The notes below the pieces were generated by a model, which was given only the letters and a program-made list of their open reading frames with translations, searched no databases and was not told where the DNA came from. The position numbers and the translations under genes were made by a program. Shown in pieces: positions 22,476-30,503 of a stretch of DNA of 64,000 bases. Source of the DNA: Luteimonas gilva (lineage in GTDB: Bacteria > Pseudomonadota > Gammaproteobacteria > Xanthomonadales > Xanthomonadaceae); the NCBI RefSeq assembly GCF_005239095.1, contig NZ_SZUA01000002.1, positions 744,001 to 808,000 on the forward strand. Reading direction: 5' to 3'. Position 1 is the first letter of the stretch; every line of letters begins with the position of its first letter.

Positions 22476-24730
22476 GCCGGTGCGCCCCCTGCAGCTTGTT
22501 CGCTTTGGCCGGCAAAGCTGCGCAGCACCGACAGCGTGGCCTGCCAGGCGCGGTCGACCAAACGGCTGCCTTGCACGGTGATCACGCGCAGCTGGTTCTG
22601 CGCCATCAGCCGGGCGAGATGGTCGAGAGTCATCTCGGCCGTACGCTGGCCGCGGTTGTTGACGAACAGCGCGTTGTCGGTGACCGGGCTGTACCACGAC
22701 AGGCGGCGGCGGGTGGCCTCGCCTTGCTGGTTGTGGACGAATTCCATCCAAGTGCCGAACGGCAGCGAGCGCAGATGTTCGTAGCAGGCCTGTTCTTCCT
22801 TGGTGCGCGGCCGCAATTCGGTCTTCTTGGCGGCCACTTCCTCGCCCAGGCGCGCATGCGATTTGAGCTTGAGCGTCAGTTCGGTGCGCGAGGTGGCGTC
22901 GTCGCTCTCGGTCGGCGCGCGGCTGAGCTGACGCGCCATCGCCGTGGCTTCGCTGGCGTGATAGCCCACTTGCAGCATCGACTGCTCGATCTGGGTGGCC
23001 AGATCGGCGTCGAGTGTGGAGTCTTTGGCGCAAGTGACCTCGATGATGCGTTTGGTGGCGTCCAGATGGGTGCGCCACAGTTCCGACGATTCGCCGTTGC
23101 GCAGCAGCACCAGGGTCAGCACGTCCGCCCAGGCCTGGCGCAGCAACGTTTGCACGAAGCGCGGCAGCGACTGGTCCTTGAGCATGCCGTCCAGCACTTC
23201 GGCGGCGCGCTGCTTGGCCACCGCCAGCTTTTCCTTGCCGCGCGCGGCTTCGACGTGGCGGCGTTCGCTGATCTCGGCGCGGCGCGCCTGCACCTGCAAC
23301 TGCTGCTGCAGGTCGGCGTTGGCCTGCTCGAAGACGCCGACATCGCCTTGATAATCGCTGACCACGCGCTCGACGGTCTGGGCGAGCTGGTTCTCGAAGT
23401 GCGGATCCACGCCGTCCTCGCCCAGCCAGGATGCGCCGGACTCCGCCACGGTGTTCAGGAACATGCGGCCCGGATGCTCGCTGCGCACGAAGAACGCGCG
23501 GTCTTGCAGGGCCAGGCGCAGCAGCGGCACCTGCAGGCGGTCGAGCAATTCGCGGGCGAAGGTGTCCGTGCGGACTTCGCGTTCCAGTTCGGTGTACAGC
23601 AGGCCGAGCAGGTCGAAGGTATCGCTGTCCTCGCGCGACAGCGTGGCGGCCGAACCGCGTTGTTGGCGGGCCATGGCCAGCACCGCTTGCTGCACGTCGC
23701 GCAGCGAGCGTTTCTGCTCCGGCGCCGCGGCGCTGCGCGGATTGCGTTGCAGGGTGCCCAGCATCTCGTCCAGTGCCGGCGCAGCGAGCGCTTCGGCGCC
23801 GGGCGCGGCAGTGCCGGCCTGCAGTTTGCCGATCAAGCCGCGGCGCCCGGACAGCAATTGCTGCAGCAGCGCGAACTGCATCGCATCGTCGGCCGCACTC
23901 GGCGCGTTCGCTTGGCCGAGCCAACCGGTGTACGGCGCCTGCGCATCTTCGCCCGCCGGCCGCGGCGCGGCCGCTGGCTTGGCGCGGATTTCGGACGCAG
24001 CTTCGGTTTCGGCGCGGCCCTGGGCCGCGGGCCGGATCCGTGCGGGCACGAATTCCAAGCCGGGCAGGATGCCGGCCTTGCCGAGCGTGTCGTTCATCAG
24101 CTCGACCAGGGTCGGATAGCCCGCCAGCACGTGATGTTCGAAAGCGCGGTAAAGCGACAGGCGCAGCACGTTGTCGTGATGCAGGGACTGCGAGGTTTCC
24201 TGGGCGATGCGCAGCAGCGCGCGCGGCCCGACCGGCAAGCGGTCGGTTTCGAACGCGGGCGCCGCGGCCATCACGCCGAAACGCTGGCCGAGCAAGTAGA
24301 GCGTGAGCGTGGCGCGCGACTCGTAGCGGACCGAAAGATCGCGCAGCAGGATGTCCTCGTCGCCGGCGTCGTGTTCGACCAACTGCCAATTCTGGCTGAT
24401 CGGCTTGGCTACGGGCTCTTCGTTCTCCGCGCGCGCGGTGCGCACCCGCGCCAGCGCGTCCTCGAGTCCGTGCAGATAGCGCGGAATGAAGTCGGCGCGG
24501 GTCAGGCGCAAGTTGCGCAGCGCGTTGAACTGGTCGTCTTGGGTGGAGGCGTTGCGGGCGTGGTTGGCCTGTTGGAACAATTGCTGCTCGAGCTCGTTCA
24601 GCATCTTGCCCAGCCCGCGCACGATTTCCTCGGAAATCACCGCCAACAAGGGTTCGAGCGCGGAACGCACGCGCGGCGGCAGATCGCTGCCGACAAGAGT
24701 CGCGAATTGGCTGTCTTTGGAATGCACCAT
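22472..24730 (-). CDS. DUF1631 family protein
   Basis: A 752-residue cytoplasmic protein of the DUF1631 family (sometimes mis-annotated thymidine phosphorylase). Family-like stretches are DLSVRYESRATLTLYLLGQR and SLRDVQQAVLAMARQQ, and a C-terminal region PFGTWMEFVHNQQGEATRRR resembles a PilZ-like beta-barrel. The GTG/ATG choices upstream are many, and ATG 24730 gives a start followed by SKDSQFATL. It overlaps the PilZ gene (ATGA), which suggests a functional pairing. Function unknown. Confidence 0.82.
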   Translation of the reverse strand: MVHSKDSQFATLVGSDLPPRVRSALEPLLAVISEEIVRGLGKMLNELEQQLFQQANHARNASTQDDQFNALRNLRLTRADFIPRYLHGLEDALARVRTARAENEEPVAKPISQNWQLVEHDAGDEDILLRDLSVRYESRATLTLYLLGQRFGVMAAAPAFETDRLPVGPRALLRIAQETSQSLHHDNVLRLSLYRAFEHHVLAGYPTLVELMNDTLGKAGILPGLEFVPARIRPAAQGRAETEAASEIRAKPAAAPRPAGEDAQAPYTGWLGQANAPSAADDAMQFALLQQLLSGRRGLIGKLQAGTAAPGAEALAAPALDEMLGTLQRNPRSAAAPEQKRSLRDVQQAVLAMARQQRGSAATLSREDSDTFDLLGLLYTELEREVRTDTFARELLDRLQVPLLRLALQDRAFFVRSEHPGRMFLNTVAESGASWLGEDGVDPHFENQLAQTVERVVSDYQGDVGVFEQANADLQQQLQVQARRAEISERRHVEAARGKEKLAVAKQRAAEVLDGMLKDQSLPRFVQTLLRQAWADVLTLVLLRNGESSELWRTHLDATKRIIEVTCAKDSTLDADLATQIEQSMLQVGYHASEATAMARQLSRAPTESDDATSRTELTLKLKSHARLGEEVAAKKTELRPRTKEEQACYEHLRSLPFGTWMEFVHNQQGEATRRRLSWYSPVTDNALFVNNRGQRTAEMTLDHLARLMAQNQLRVITVQGSRLVDRAWQATLSVLRSFAGQSEQAAGGAPA

Positions 24731-24859
24731 GGCCTGCCCGTTTTCGCCTCCCCTGCGAAAATCGTCCTCGTTAAATAGCATGCCCGGCGCCGCGAGCGCC
24801 ATACGCCACGGCTAACGCGATAGGGGCCGAAAGGCGGCCAACGGCCGGTAGCGCGGCGC

Positions 24860-25045
24860 TCAATCGCCGCGAAAGGCTTCCAATTCGCCGGTTCCGCCTT
24901 CTTCGTCCAGACGCAAGCGCAGTTCGATCGGGCGGCAGCAGACCGGGCAGTCTTCGACATAGGCGGCATCGCCCGCGCTGGCGTCCACCAGCGCCTCGAA
25001 GCGCTCGCCGCAGTAGGGGCAACGCAGGGTGCGGGATTCGAGCAT
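24860..25045 (-). CDS. CPXCG-motif cysteine-rich protein
   Basis: A 61-residue protein with two cysteine pairs, CPYCG near the start and DCPVCCRPI in the middle, separated by an acidic loop. This is the CPXCG-type zinc-ribbon small protein widespread in gammaproteobacteria. It probably binds zinc. Function unknown. It is the only gene in the gap between hemW and DUF1631. Confidence 0.87.
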   Translation of the reverse strand: MLESRTLRCPYCGERFEALVDASAGDAAYVEDCPVCCRPIELRLRLDEEGGTGELEAFRGD

Positions 25046-25115
25046 GGACGCATCATCGCGCCGATGCGGGTTCCATGGTGTGAATCTTCGCGTTTTCGCG
25101 TTCGCGGCGATTTAG

Positions 25116-25139
25116 CCCTCTCCCGCATGCGGGAGAGGG
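25116..25139. repeat. CCCTCTCCCGC palindrome
   Basis: CCCTCTCCCGC-AT-GCGGGAGAGGG, 18 bases downstream of the hemW stop codon. A second copy of the repeat at 18586. Confidence 0.85.
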
Positions 25140-25157
25140 GCGATCTCGCGAACGTGG

Positions 25158-26312
25158 TCAGTCCGGCAGGAACAGTTCCATGACATCGTTCGCGAAGCGC
25201 CGGCCCAGCTCGCTCGGCACCACGCGTTCGCCGTCGTTCGACAGCCAGCCACGGTCGGCCGCGGTCGCCAGCTCGGCGGCGATCGCCGCGCGCGGCAATC
25301 CGGTCGTGGCTTCGAAGCCCGCGAGCGAAAAACCTTCGTTGAGGCGCAGCGCATTGAGCATGAAATCGAAAGGCCTGCGCTCGGCGGAAATCCTTTCGTC
25401 GCCGCCGATCGCGCCGGCGCCGCCGGCCTTGGCCAGGTACTCGGCCGGATGCTTCGCCTTCCAGCGGCGCAGGATCGCCTGCTCCGAACCCAGGGTCAGC
25501 TTGCCGTGCGCGCCGGCGCCGATGCCCAGGTAATCGCCGAAACGCCAGTAATTGAGGTTGTGCGCGCATTGCCGTTCGGGCCGCGCGTAGGCGGAGATTT
25601 CGTATTGCGCGTAGCCGGCTTCGGCCAGCATGGCTTGGCAGCGCTCCTGCATGTCCCAGGCTTCGTCGTGTTCCGGAATGCCGGCCGGCGGCCGCGCCGC
25701 GAACAGCGTGTTCGGTTCCAACGTCAGCTGGTAGTGGCTGATGTGCGTCGGCTGCAGCGCCAATGCCCGCTCGACGTCGTATTCGGCCATCGCCAGCGTT
25801 TGTTCGGGTAGCGCGTACATCAGGTCGAGATTGAAATTGTCGAAGCCGGCGTCTTGCGCCAATTTCACCGCGTAGTCGGCCTCGCGGCTGTCGTGGATGC
25901 GGCCGAGCCGGCGCAGGCAGCCGTCGTCGAAACTCTGCACGCCGAAACTGAGCCGGTTGACGCCGGCGGCGAGGTAATGCTCGAAGCGGCCGTGCTCGGC
26001 CGTGCCGGGATTGGTTTCCAGGGTGATTTCCAGGCCCGGCGCGAAACGCAGCCGCGCCGAAGCCGCTTGCAGGAAGCGGTCGACCGCTTCGGCCGGGAAC
26101 AAGCTGGGCGTGCCGCCGCCGAAGAACACCGTCTGCACGGTGCGGCCCCATACCAGCGGCAAATCGTGGTCGAGATCGGCGATCAGCGCGTCGACATAAG
26201 CCTCGAACGGCAGCGGCCCGCGGCCTTCGTGCGAATTGAAATCGCAGTACGGGCATTTGCGCACGCACCAAGGCAGGTGCACGTACAGCGACAGCGGCGG
26301 CGGGATGAGCAT
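25158..26312 (-). CDS. hemW: radical SAM protein HemW
   Basis: HemW is the heme chaperone related to coproporphyrinogen III oxidase HemN. The 384-residue protein has the iron-sulfur motif CVRKCPYCDFN (CxxxCxxC, with the third residue after the last Cys being Phe as in HemW). It also has FFGGGTPSLF, LETNPGT and GVNRLSFGVQSF. The ATG at 26312 gives a start near the first family strand (SLYVHLPWC). It sits in the rdgB-hemW order seen across the gammaproteobacteria. Heme supply links it loosely with hemL. Confidence 0.94.
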   Translation of the reverse strand: MLIPPPLSLYVHLPWCVRKCPYCDFNSHEGRGPLPFEAYVDALIADLDHDLPLVWGRTVQTVFFGGGTPSLFPAEAVDRFLQAASARLRFAPGLEITLETNPGTAEHGRFEHYLAAGVNRLSFGVQSFDDGCLRRLGRIHDSREADYAVKLAQDAGFDNFNLDLMYALPEQTLAMAEYDVERALALQPTHISHYQLTLEPNTLFAARPPAGIPEHDEAWDMQERCQAMLAEAGYAQYEISAYARPERQCAHNLNYWRFGDYLGIGAGAHGKLTLGSEQAILRRWKAKHPAEYLAKAGGAGAIGGDERISAERRPFDFMLNALRLNEGFSLAGFEATTGLPRAAIAAELATAADRGWLSNDGERVVPSELGRRFANDVMELFLPD

Positions 26313-26344
26313 CGCGGTGATTGTAATTCTTCGCCCCTGGCCGA

Positions 26345-26367
26345 GCCGGGCTTGCTCCCACAAAAAT
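26345..26367. repeat. single TGTGGGAG-type half repeat
   Basis: GCTTGCTCCCACAAAAATC between hemW and rdgB matches one arm of the TTTTTGTGGGAG elements; no inverse partner is within 100 bases. Confidence 0.65.
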
Positions 26368-26961
26368 CTAGAGCAGCTCGGACAGGCGGCGCTTGAGGGC
26401 GACCAGCGCAAGGCCGCGGTGGCTGACGCGGTTCTTCTGCTCGGGCGCCATTTCGGCGGCGGACAATCCCGAAGCGGGATCGAAGAACACCGGATCGTAG
26501 CCATGGCCGCCGTTTCCGCGGCGCGCGCGCAGGATGCTCCCGCGCCAGCTGCCTTCGACGACAATCGGTTCGGGATCGTCGGCATGGCGCAGCAGCGCCA
26601 GCACGCAGTGGAAGCGCGCGCCGCGGCGGTCGTCCGGCACCGCTTCCAGCTCGCGCAAAAGCTTGTCGATATTCGCCTCGGCGTCGCCGTGCGCGCCGCT
26701 GTAGCGCGCCGAATACAGCCCGGGCGCGCCGTTCAGCGCGTCGACGCAGATGCCCGAATCGTCGCCGAGCGCCGGCAGGCCGGTTTCGCGCGCGGCGTGG
26801 CGGGCTTTGATCAGCGCGTTTTCGATGAAGGTCGTGCCGGTCTCGTCCGCGTCGGCCACGCCGAACTCGGATTGCGCGTGCAGATCGATGCCGTGGCCGC
26901 CCAGCAATTCGCGCAGCTCGCCCAATTTGCCCCGGTTGCTGCTGGCCAACACCAATTTCAT
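26368..26961 (-). CDS. rdgB: XTP/dITP pyrophosphatase RdgB
   Basis: RdgB hydrolyses non-canonical purine nucleoside triphosphates to clean the nucleotide pool. The 197-residue protein matches E. coli (197). Active-site motifs are SSNRGKLGELREL, DDSGICVDALNGAPGLYSAR, GHGYDPVFF and EKNRVSHR (as QKNRVSHRG). The ATG overlaps the stop of the VOC gene (ATGA). It is in an rph-VOC-rdgB-hemW cluster. Confidence 0.96.
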   Translation of the reverse strand: MKLVLASSNRGKLGELRELLGGHGIDLHAQSEFGVADADETGTTFIENALIKARHAARETGLPALGDDSGICVDALNGAPGLYSARYSGAHGDAEANIDKLLRELEAVPDDRRGARFHCVLALLRHADDPEPIVVEGSWRGSILRARRGNGGHGYDPVFFDPASGLSAAEMAPEQKNRVSHRGLALVALKRRLSELL

Positions 26962-27350
26962 CGTTTCGGCTCGATCATGTCCCAGCGATTGCCGTACAGA
27001 TCTTCGAACACGATCACGGTGCCGTAGATTTCCTCGCGCGGGGCTTCGACGAAGTTCACGCCTTGCGCCGACATCGCGGCGTGGTCGCGGCGGAAATCGT
27101 CGGTGTGCAGGAAGAAGCCGACGCGGCCGCCCATCTGGTCGCCGACCTGCGCGCTTTGGCGGTCGTTGGCCGCTTTGGCCAGCAGCAGCGAGGTTTCCGC
27201 CGCGCCTCGCGGCGCCACCCGCACCCAGCGCTTGCCGCCGTCGAGCGGGGTGTCTTCCAGCAACACGAAGCCGAGCTTCTGCGTGTAGTAGGCGATCGCT
27301 TCGTCGTAGTCGCGGACGAGCAGCGAAATCGCGGCGATGTGTCTTTCCAT
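26958..27350 (-). CDS. VOC-superfamily protein
   Basis: A 130-residue VOC protein. ISLLVRDYDEAIAYYTQKLG opens it and VIVFEDLYGNRWDMIEP closes it, the latter with the Asp-Leu-Tyr-Gly-Asn turn of the glyoxalase/bleomycin-type members. It is translationally coupled to rdgB. A VOC gene at this location is not part of the rph-rdgB block I know from E. coli, so it is probably a lineage feature. Substrate unknown. Confidence 0.9.
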   Translation of the reverse strand: MERHIAAISLLVRDYDEAIAYYTQKLGFVLLEDTPLDGGKRWVRVAPRGAAETSLLLAKAANDRQSAQVGDQMGGRVGFFLHTDDFRRDHAAMSAQGVNFVEAPREEIYGTVIVFEDLYGNRWDMIEPKR

Positions 27351-27359
27351 TCGTACCTC

Positions 27360-27439
27360 GTAGGCTGGGTCGGCTTCACCGACCCAGCATCGCGTTCGTG
27401 GCGGCGCGGCGCTGGGTTGATGGAGCCAACCCAGCCTAC
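27360..27439. repeat. GTAG-type inverted repeat (GTAGGCTGGGT)
   Basis: GTAGGCTGGGTCGGCTTCACC at 27360-27380 and the inverted GCCAACCCAGCCTAC ending at 27439. It lies between rph and the VOC gene, close to the rph stop (27442). Confidence 0.82.
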
Positions 27440-27441
27440 GC

Positions 27442-28170
27442 TTATCGCGCCAGCGCCTCGCGTTGCGCGGCGAGCAATTCGCCGATGCCTTGTTCGGCCA
27501 AGGCGAGCAGCGCATCCAACTCGTCGCGCCGGAAAGCATGGCCTTCGGCCGTGCCCTGCAGTTCGATGAAGCCGCCGCCGTCGTTCATCACCACGTTCAT
27601 GTCGGTGTCGCAGTCGCTGTCCTCGGCGTAATCCAAGTCCAGCACCGGCGCGCCGCGATAGACGCCGACCGACACCGCCGCGACCGCGCCGAAGATGGGG
27701 TCGCGCGCGATTTCGCGCCGCTCCTGCAGCCAGCGCACCGCATCGACCAGGGCCACGTAGGCGCCGGTGATCGCCGCGGTGCGGGTGCCGCCGTCGGCCT
27801 GCAGCACGTCGCAGTCCAAGGTGATGGTGCGCTCGCCCAGCGCGCCGCGATCGATGCAGGCGCGCAGCGCGCGGCCGATCAGGCGCTGGATTTCCAAAGT
27901 GCGGCCGCCTTGCTTGCCGCGCGCGGCTTCGCGGTCGCCGCGGGTATGGGTGGCGCGCGGCAGCATGCCGTATTCGGCGGTGACCCAACCTTCGCCCTTG
28001 CCGCGCAGGAAAGGCGGCACCCGGCTCTCGACGCTGGCCGTGCACAGCACCCGGGTGTCGCCGAACGCCACCAGGACCGAACCTTCGGCGTGGCGGGTGT
28101 AGCCGCGCTCGATGCGGACTGCGCGCATCTGTCCGGGCGCGCGGCCGCTGGGGCGGGAGAGGGTGGACAT
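27442..28170 (-). CDS. rph: ribonuclease PH
   Basis: RNase PH trims tRNA 3' ends phosphorolytically. The 242-residue length is standard (E. coli 238). Signature stretches are the N-terminal [54 protein letters not shown], and [20 protein letters not shown]. It is divergent from yicC, as in E. coli, and heads an rph-VOC-rdgB-hemW run on the minus strand. Confidence 0.96.
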   Translation of the reverse strand: MSTLSRPSGRAPGQMRAVRIERGYTRHAEGSVLVAFGDTRVLCTASVESRVPPFLRGKGEGWVTAEYGMLPRATHTRGDREAARGKQGGRTLEIQRLIGRALRACIDRGALGERTITLDCDVLQADGGTRTAAITGAYVALVDAVRWLQERREIARDPIFGAVAAVSVGVYRGAPVLDLDYAEDSDCDTDMNVVMNDGGGFIELQGTAEGHAFRRDELDALLALAEQGIGELLAAQREALAR

Positions 28171-28297
28171 CGGGGATTCCGCGATTTACGGCGCAATAGG
28201 ATACGCCAACGCCGCGCCCGCCGAAGCCGGGCCTCAAGGCGCGCGATCGGGCCGAGGTGGATTACCATCGGCACCTTCGTCCCTACCGGCCCCTTGC

Positions 28298-29158
28298 ATG
28301 ATCCGCAGCATGACCGCCTTCGCCGCCGGCGAGCGCAACACCGAAGCCGGCGTGATCGGCTGCGAATTGCGCGCGGTCAACCACCGCTTCCTAGAAGTCG
28401 GCACGCGCCTGCCGGAGGAGCTGCGGATCTTGGAACCGATGCTGCGCGAGCGGATCGCAGCCCGGGTATCGCGCGGCAAGCTCGACCTGACCCTGCGCCT
28501 GCGGCCGTCCGACGCCAGCGAGAATTTGCAGTTGAACCAGGCGCTGGTGGCGCAGCTGAGCGCGATCGCGCAGGACCTGGACGGCCGCTTCCCGCAGCTG
28601 CGCACCGATTTCGGCCAACTGCTGCAACTACCCGGCGTGCTGCAATCGCGCAGCACCGACGCCGACGCGCTGCAGGCGCAAGTGCTCGCGCTGCTCGACG
28701 TTGTGCTCGACGATTTCGTCGCCGCACGCGAGCGCGAAGGCGCCAAACTGGCGGCGGGCATCGGCGAACGCGTGGACGCGATCGCCGCGCGCGCGGCCGA
28801 AGTGCGCACGCTGATCCCGCTGATCCGGATCGGCCAGCGCCAGAAATTGGAAGCCCGGCTCGCCGACCTGTCGCAGCCGGCCGATCCCGGCCGTTTGGAG
28901 CAGGAACTGGTGCTGTGGCTGCAGAAGCTGGACGTGGACGAGGAATTGGATCGCCTCGACAGCCACGTCGTCGAGATCAAGCGGGTGTTGGCGCAGAAGG
29001 AGCCGGTCGGCCGGCGCTTGGATTTCCTGCTGCAAGAGTTCAATCGCGAAGCCAACACGCTCGGCTCCAAGTCGGTTGACACCCGCACTTCGCAGGCGGC
29101 GGTCGAGTTGAAAGTGCTGATCGACCAGATCCGCGAACAAGTGCAGAACATCGAGTAA
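28298..29158 (+). CDS. yicC: YicC family endoribonuclease
   Basis: A 286-residue protein (E. coli YicC 287) of the YicC/YloC family, reported as an endoribonuclease acting on small RNAs. The family N-terminus IRSMTAF is present, and the C-terminal signature EFNREANTLGSKS and VDTRTSQAAVELK close it. The ATG at 28298 is the family start. It is two bases upstream of gmk, suggesting one transcript, and is divergent from rph. Confidence 0.95.
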   Translation: MIRSMTAFAAGERNTEAGVIGCELRAVNHRFLEVGTRLPEELRILEPMLRERIAARVSRGKLDLTLRLRPSDASENLQLNQALVAQLSAIAQDLDGRFPQLRTDFGQLLQLPGVLQSRSTDADALQAQVLALLDVVLDDFVAAREREGAKLAAGIGERVDAIAARAAEVRTLIPLIRIGQRQKLEARLADLSQPADPGRLEQELVLWLQKLDVDEELDRLDSHVVEIKRVLAQKEPVGRRLDFLLQEFNREANTLGSKSVDTRTSQAAVELKVLIDQIREQVQNIE

Positions 29159-29160
29159 AC

Positions 29161-29781
29161 ATGCGCGGAACCCTCTTCATCGTCGCCGCGCCGTCGGGCG
29201 CCGGAAAATCCAGCATCGTCAACGCCTGCCTGGCGCGCGACAGCAACATCGCGCTGTCGATCTCGTTCACTTCGCGCGCGCCGCGTCCAGGCGAGCGCCA
29301 CGCCGAGCACTACCACTTCATTTCCGAAGCGCAGTTCCAGGCCATGATCGACGCGGGCGACTTCTTCGAATACGCCCGCGTCCACGGCGACTGGAAAGGC
29401 ACCGCGCGGCAGTCGGTGGAGCCGCTGCTGATGCAGGGCAAGGACGTGCTGCTGGAGATCGATTGGCAGGGCGCGCGCCAGGTGCGCAAGCAGGTGCCCG
29501 ACGCGGTGAGCGTGTTCATCCTGCCGCCCTCGCGCGCCGCGCTGGAAGAACGCATGCGCAAGCGCGGCCAGGACAGCGAGGCCACCATCGCCCAGCGCTT
29601 CGCCGCCGCGCGCGAGGAGATGTCGCACTACGGCGAGTTCGACTACGTGATCGTCAACGAGGATTTCGACGCCGCCGTCGACGACATGTGCGCGATCTTC
29701 CGCGGCAGCCGCTTGCGCAAGGACATCCAGGTCGCCCGGCACGCCAAGCTGATCACCGCCTTGTTGTCCGACGAAGCGTAG
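29161..29781 (+). CDS. gmk: guanylate kinase
   Basis: Phosphorylates GMP to GDP with ATP. The 206-residue protein has the P-loop APSGAGKSS (residues 10-18), the GMP-binding TSRAPRPGE and DYVIVNEDF. It is 2 bases after yicC. The TAG stop (29779-29781) is the TAG of a GTAGGGCGGGC repeat arm. Downstream rpoZ has its own predicted promoter, so gmk need not be the only source of rpoZ transcript. Confidence 0.97.
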   Translation: MRGTLFIVAAPSGAGKSSIVNACLARDSNIALSISFTSRAPRPGERHAEHYHFISEAQFQAMIDAGDFFEYARVHGDWKGTARQSVEPLLMQGKDVLLEIDWQGARQVRKQVPDAVSVFILPPSRAALEERMRKRGQDSEATIAQRFAAAREEMSHYGEFDYVIVNEDFDAAVDDMCAIFRGSRLRKDIQVARHAKLITALLSDEA

Positions 29782-29922
29782 GGCGGGCTTTAGCCCCGCC
29801 AGCGCCCTATTTCGGACGCGTCGAAAAACGATCGAAGCCGGTCATGCCAGGGTTGTTCTTTTCGTTCCGGTCATGGGTCGTCGCGGCTGCCAGATGGCGA
29901 TGGTGGGCTAAAGCCCACCCTA
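29778..29922. repeat. GTAGGG-type palindromic repeats flanking a spacer
   Basis: GTAGGGCGGGCTTTAGCCCC (29778-29797) and GGTGGGCTAAAGCCCACC (29901-29918) followed by CTAC. Each is a hairpin in itself, and the outer GTAGGG/CCCTAC ends are inverse copies. The spacer is about 100 bases with no recognisable gene. The first arm carries the gmk stop codon. Confidence 0.82.
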
Positions 29923-29967
29923 CGGCCCTCGATTTATTCGTAACTAGCTGATTTTATTGAAGGCCGC

Positions 29968-29997
29968 TTGCGTTCTTCCGGCCAACCGCCATAAAAT
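29968..29997 (+). promoter_or_regulatory. predicted promoter of rpoZ-spoT
   Basis: TTGCGT (29968-29973), 18 bases, then TAAAAT (29992-29997), about 50 bases before the rpoZ ATG. Confidence 0.5.
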
Positions 29998-30048
29998 CCG
30001 CACCCCTCCTTATAGATATGAGCGGCCCCGGCGGCCGCCGGGAAGCCT

Positions 30049-30351
30049 ATGGCCCGCATCACCGTTGAAGATTGCCTGGAAGTGGTCGATAACCGCTTCG
30101 AACTGGTCATGATGGCCGCCAAGCGCGCGCGCCAGCTGGCCAACGGCGTCGAGTCCAAGCTCGACAACACCGAACACGCCGACAAGCCGACCGTGCTGGC
30201 GCTGCGCGAAATCGCCGCGCGCCAGATCGACCAGGACTACATCGACCAGGTCGAGAAGGCCGAGAAGGAACGCGCCGAACGCGAAGCCCTGGAATGGGCC
30301 GCCGCCGAAGTGGTCGCCGACGACGATCTGTCCAAGGGCGACGATCTGTAA
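30049..30351 (+). CDS. rpoZ: RNA polymerase omega subunit
   Basis: The omega subunit stabilises RNA polymerase and contributes to the ppGpp site in proteobacteria. The 100-residue protein has [20 protein letters not shown] and AAKRARQL at the N-terminus, the family signatures. It is the same position as in E. coli, between gmk and spoT. The C-terminus is acidic ([11 protein letters not shown]). Confidence 0.96.
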   Translation: MARITVEDCLEVVDNRFELVMMAAKRARQLANGVESKLDNTEHADKPTVLALREIAARQIDQDYIDQVEKAEKERAEREALEWAAAEVVADDDLSKGDDL

Positions 30352-30410
30352 AGCCTGGGAATCGGGAATAGGGAATCGCCAAAGCCCTACCCGGATAGCC
30401 CGCTCTTGCG

Positions 30411-30438
30411 AAAAGCCCCGCTTCTGCGGGGCTTTTTT
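30411..30438 (+). terminator. intrinsic terminator between rpoZ and spoT
   Basis: AAAAGCCCCG-CTTC-TGCGGGGCTTTTTTCG. It would separate rpoZ from spoT or act as an attenuator. Around it, GGGAATCGGGAATAGGGAAT at 30358 and ATTCCCCATTCCCGG near 30470 are another inverse-repeat pair. Confidence 0.78.
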
Positions 30439-30503
30439 CGTTGGTTTTGCCCCATTTTCCACTCCCAATTCCCCATTCCCGGCTTTCCGCGTACGCTCAA
30501 CCC

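Noticed and set aside
22496-24778. A 760-residue plus-strand open frame opposite DUF1631
   Set aside because: Composition is the typical Arg/Gln/His-rich shadow of a GC-rich gene; the minus-strand protein is in a coherent operon.
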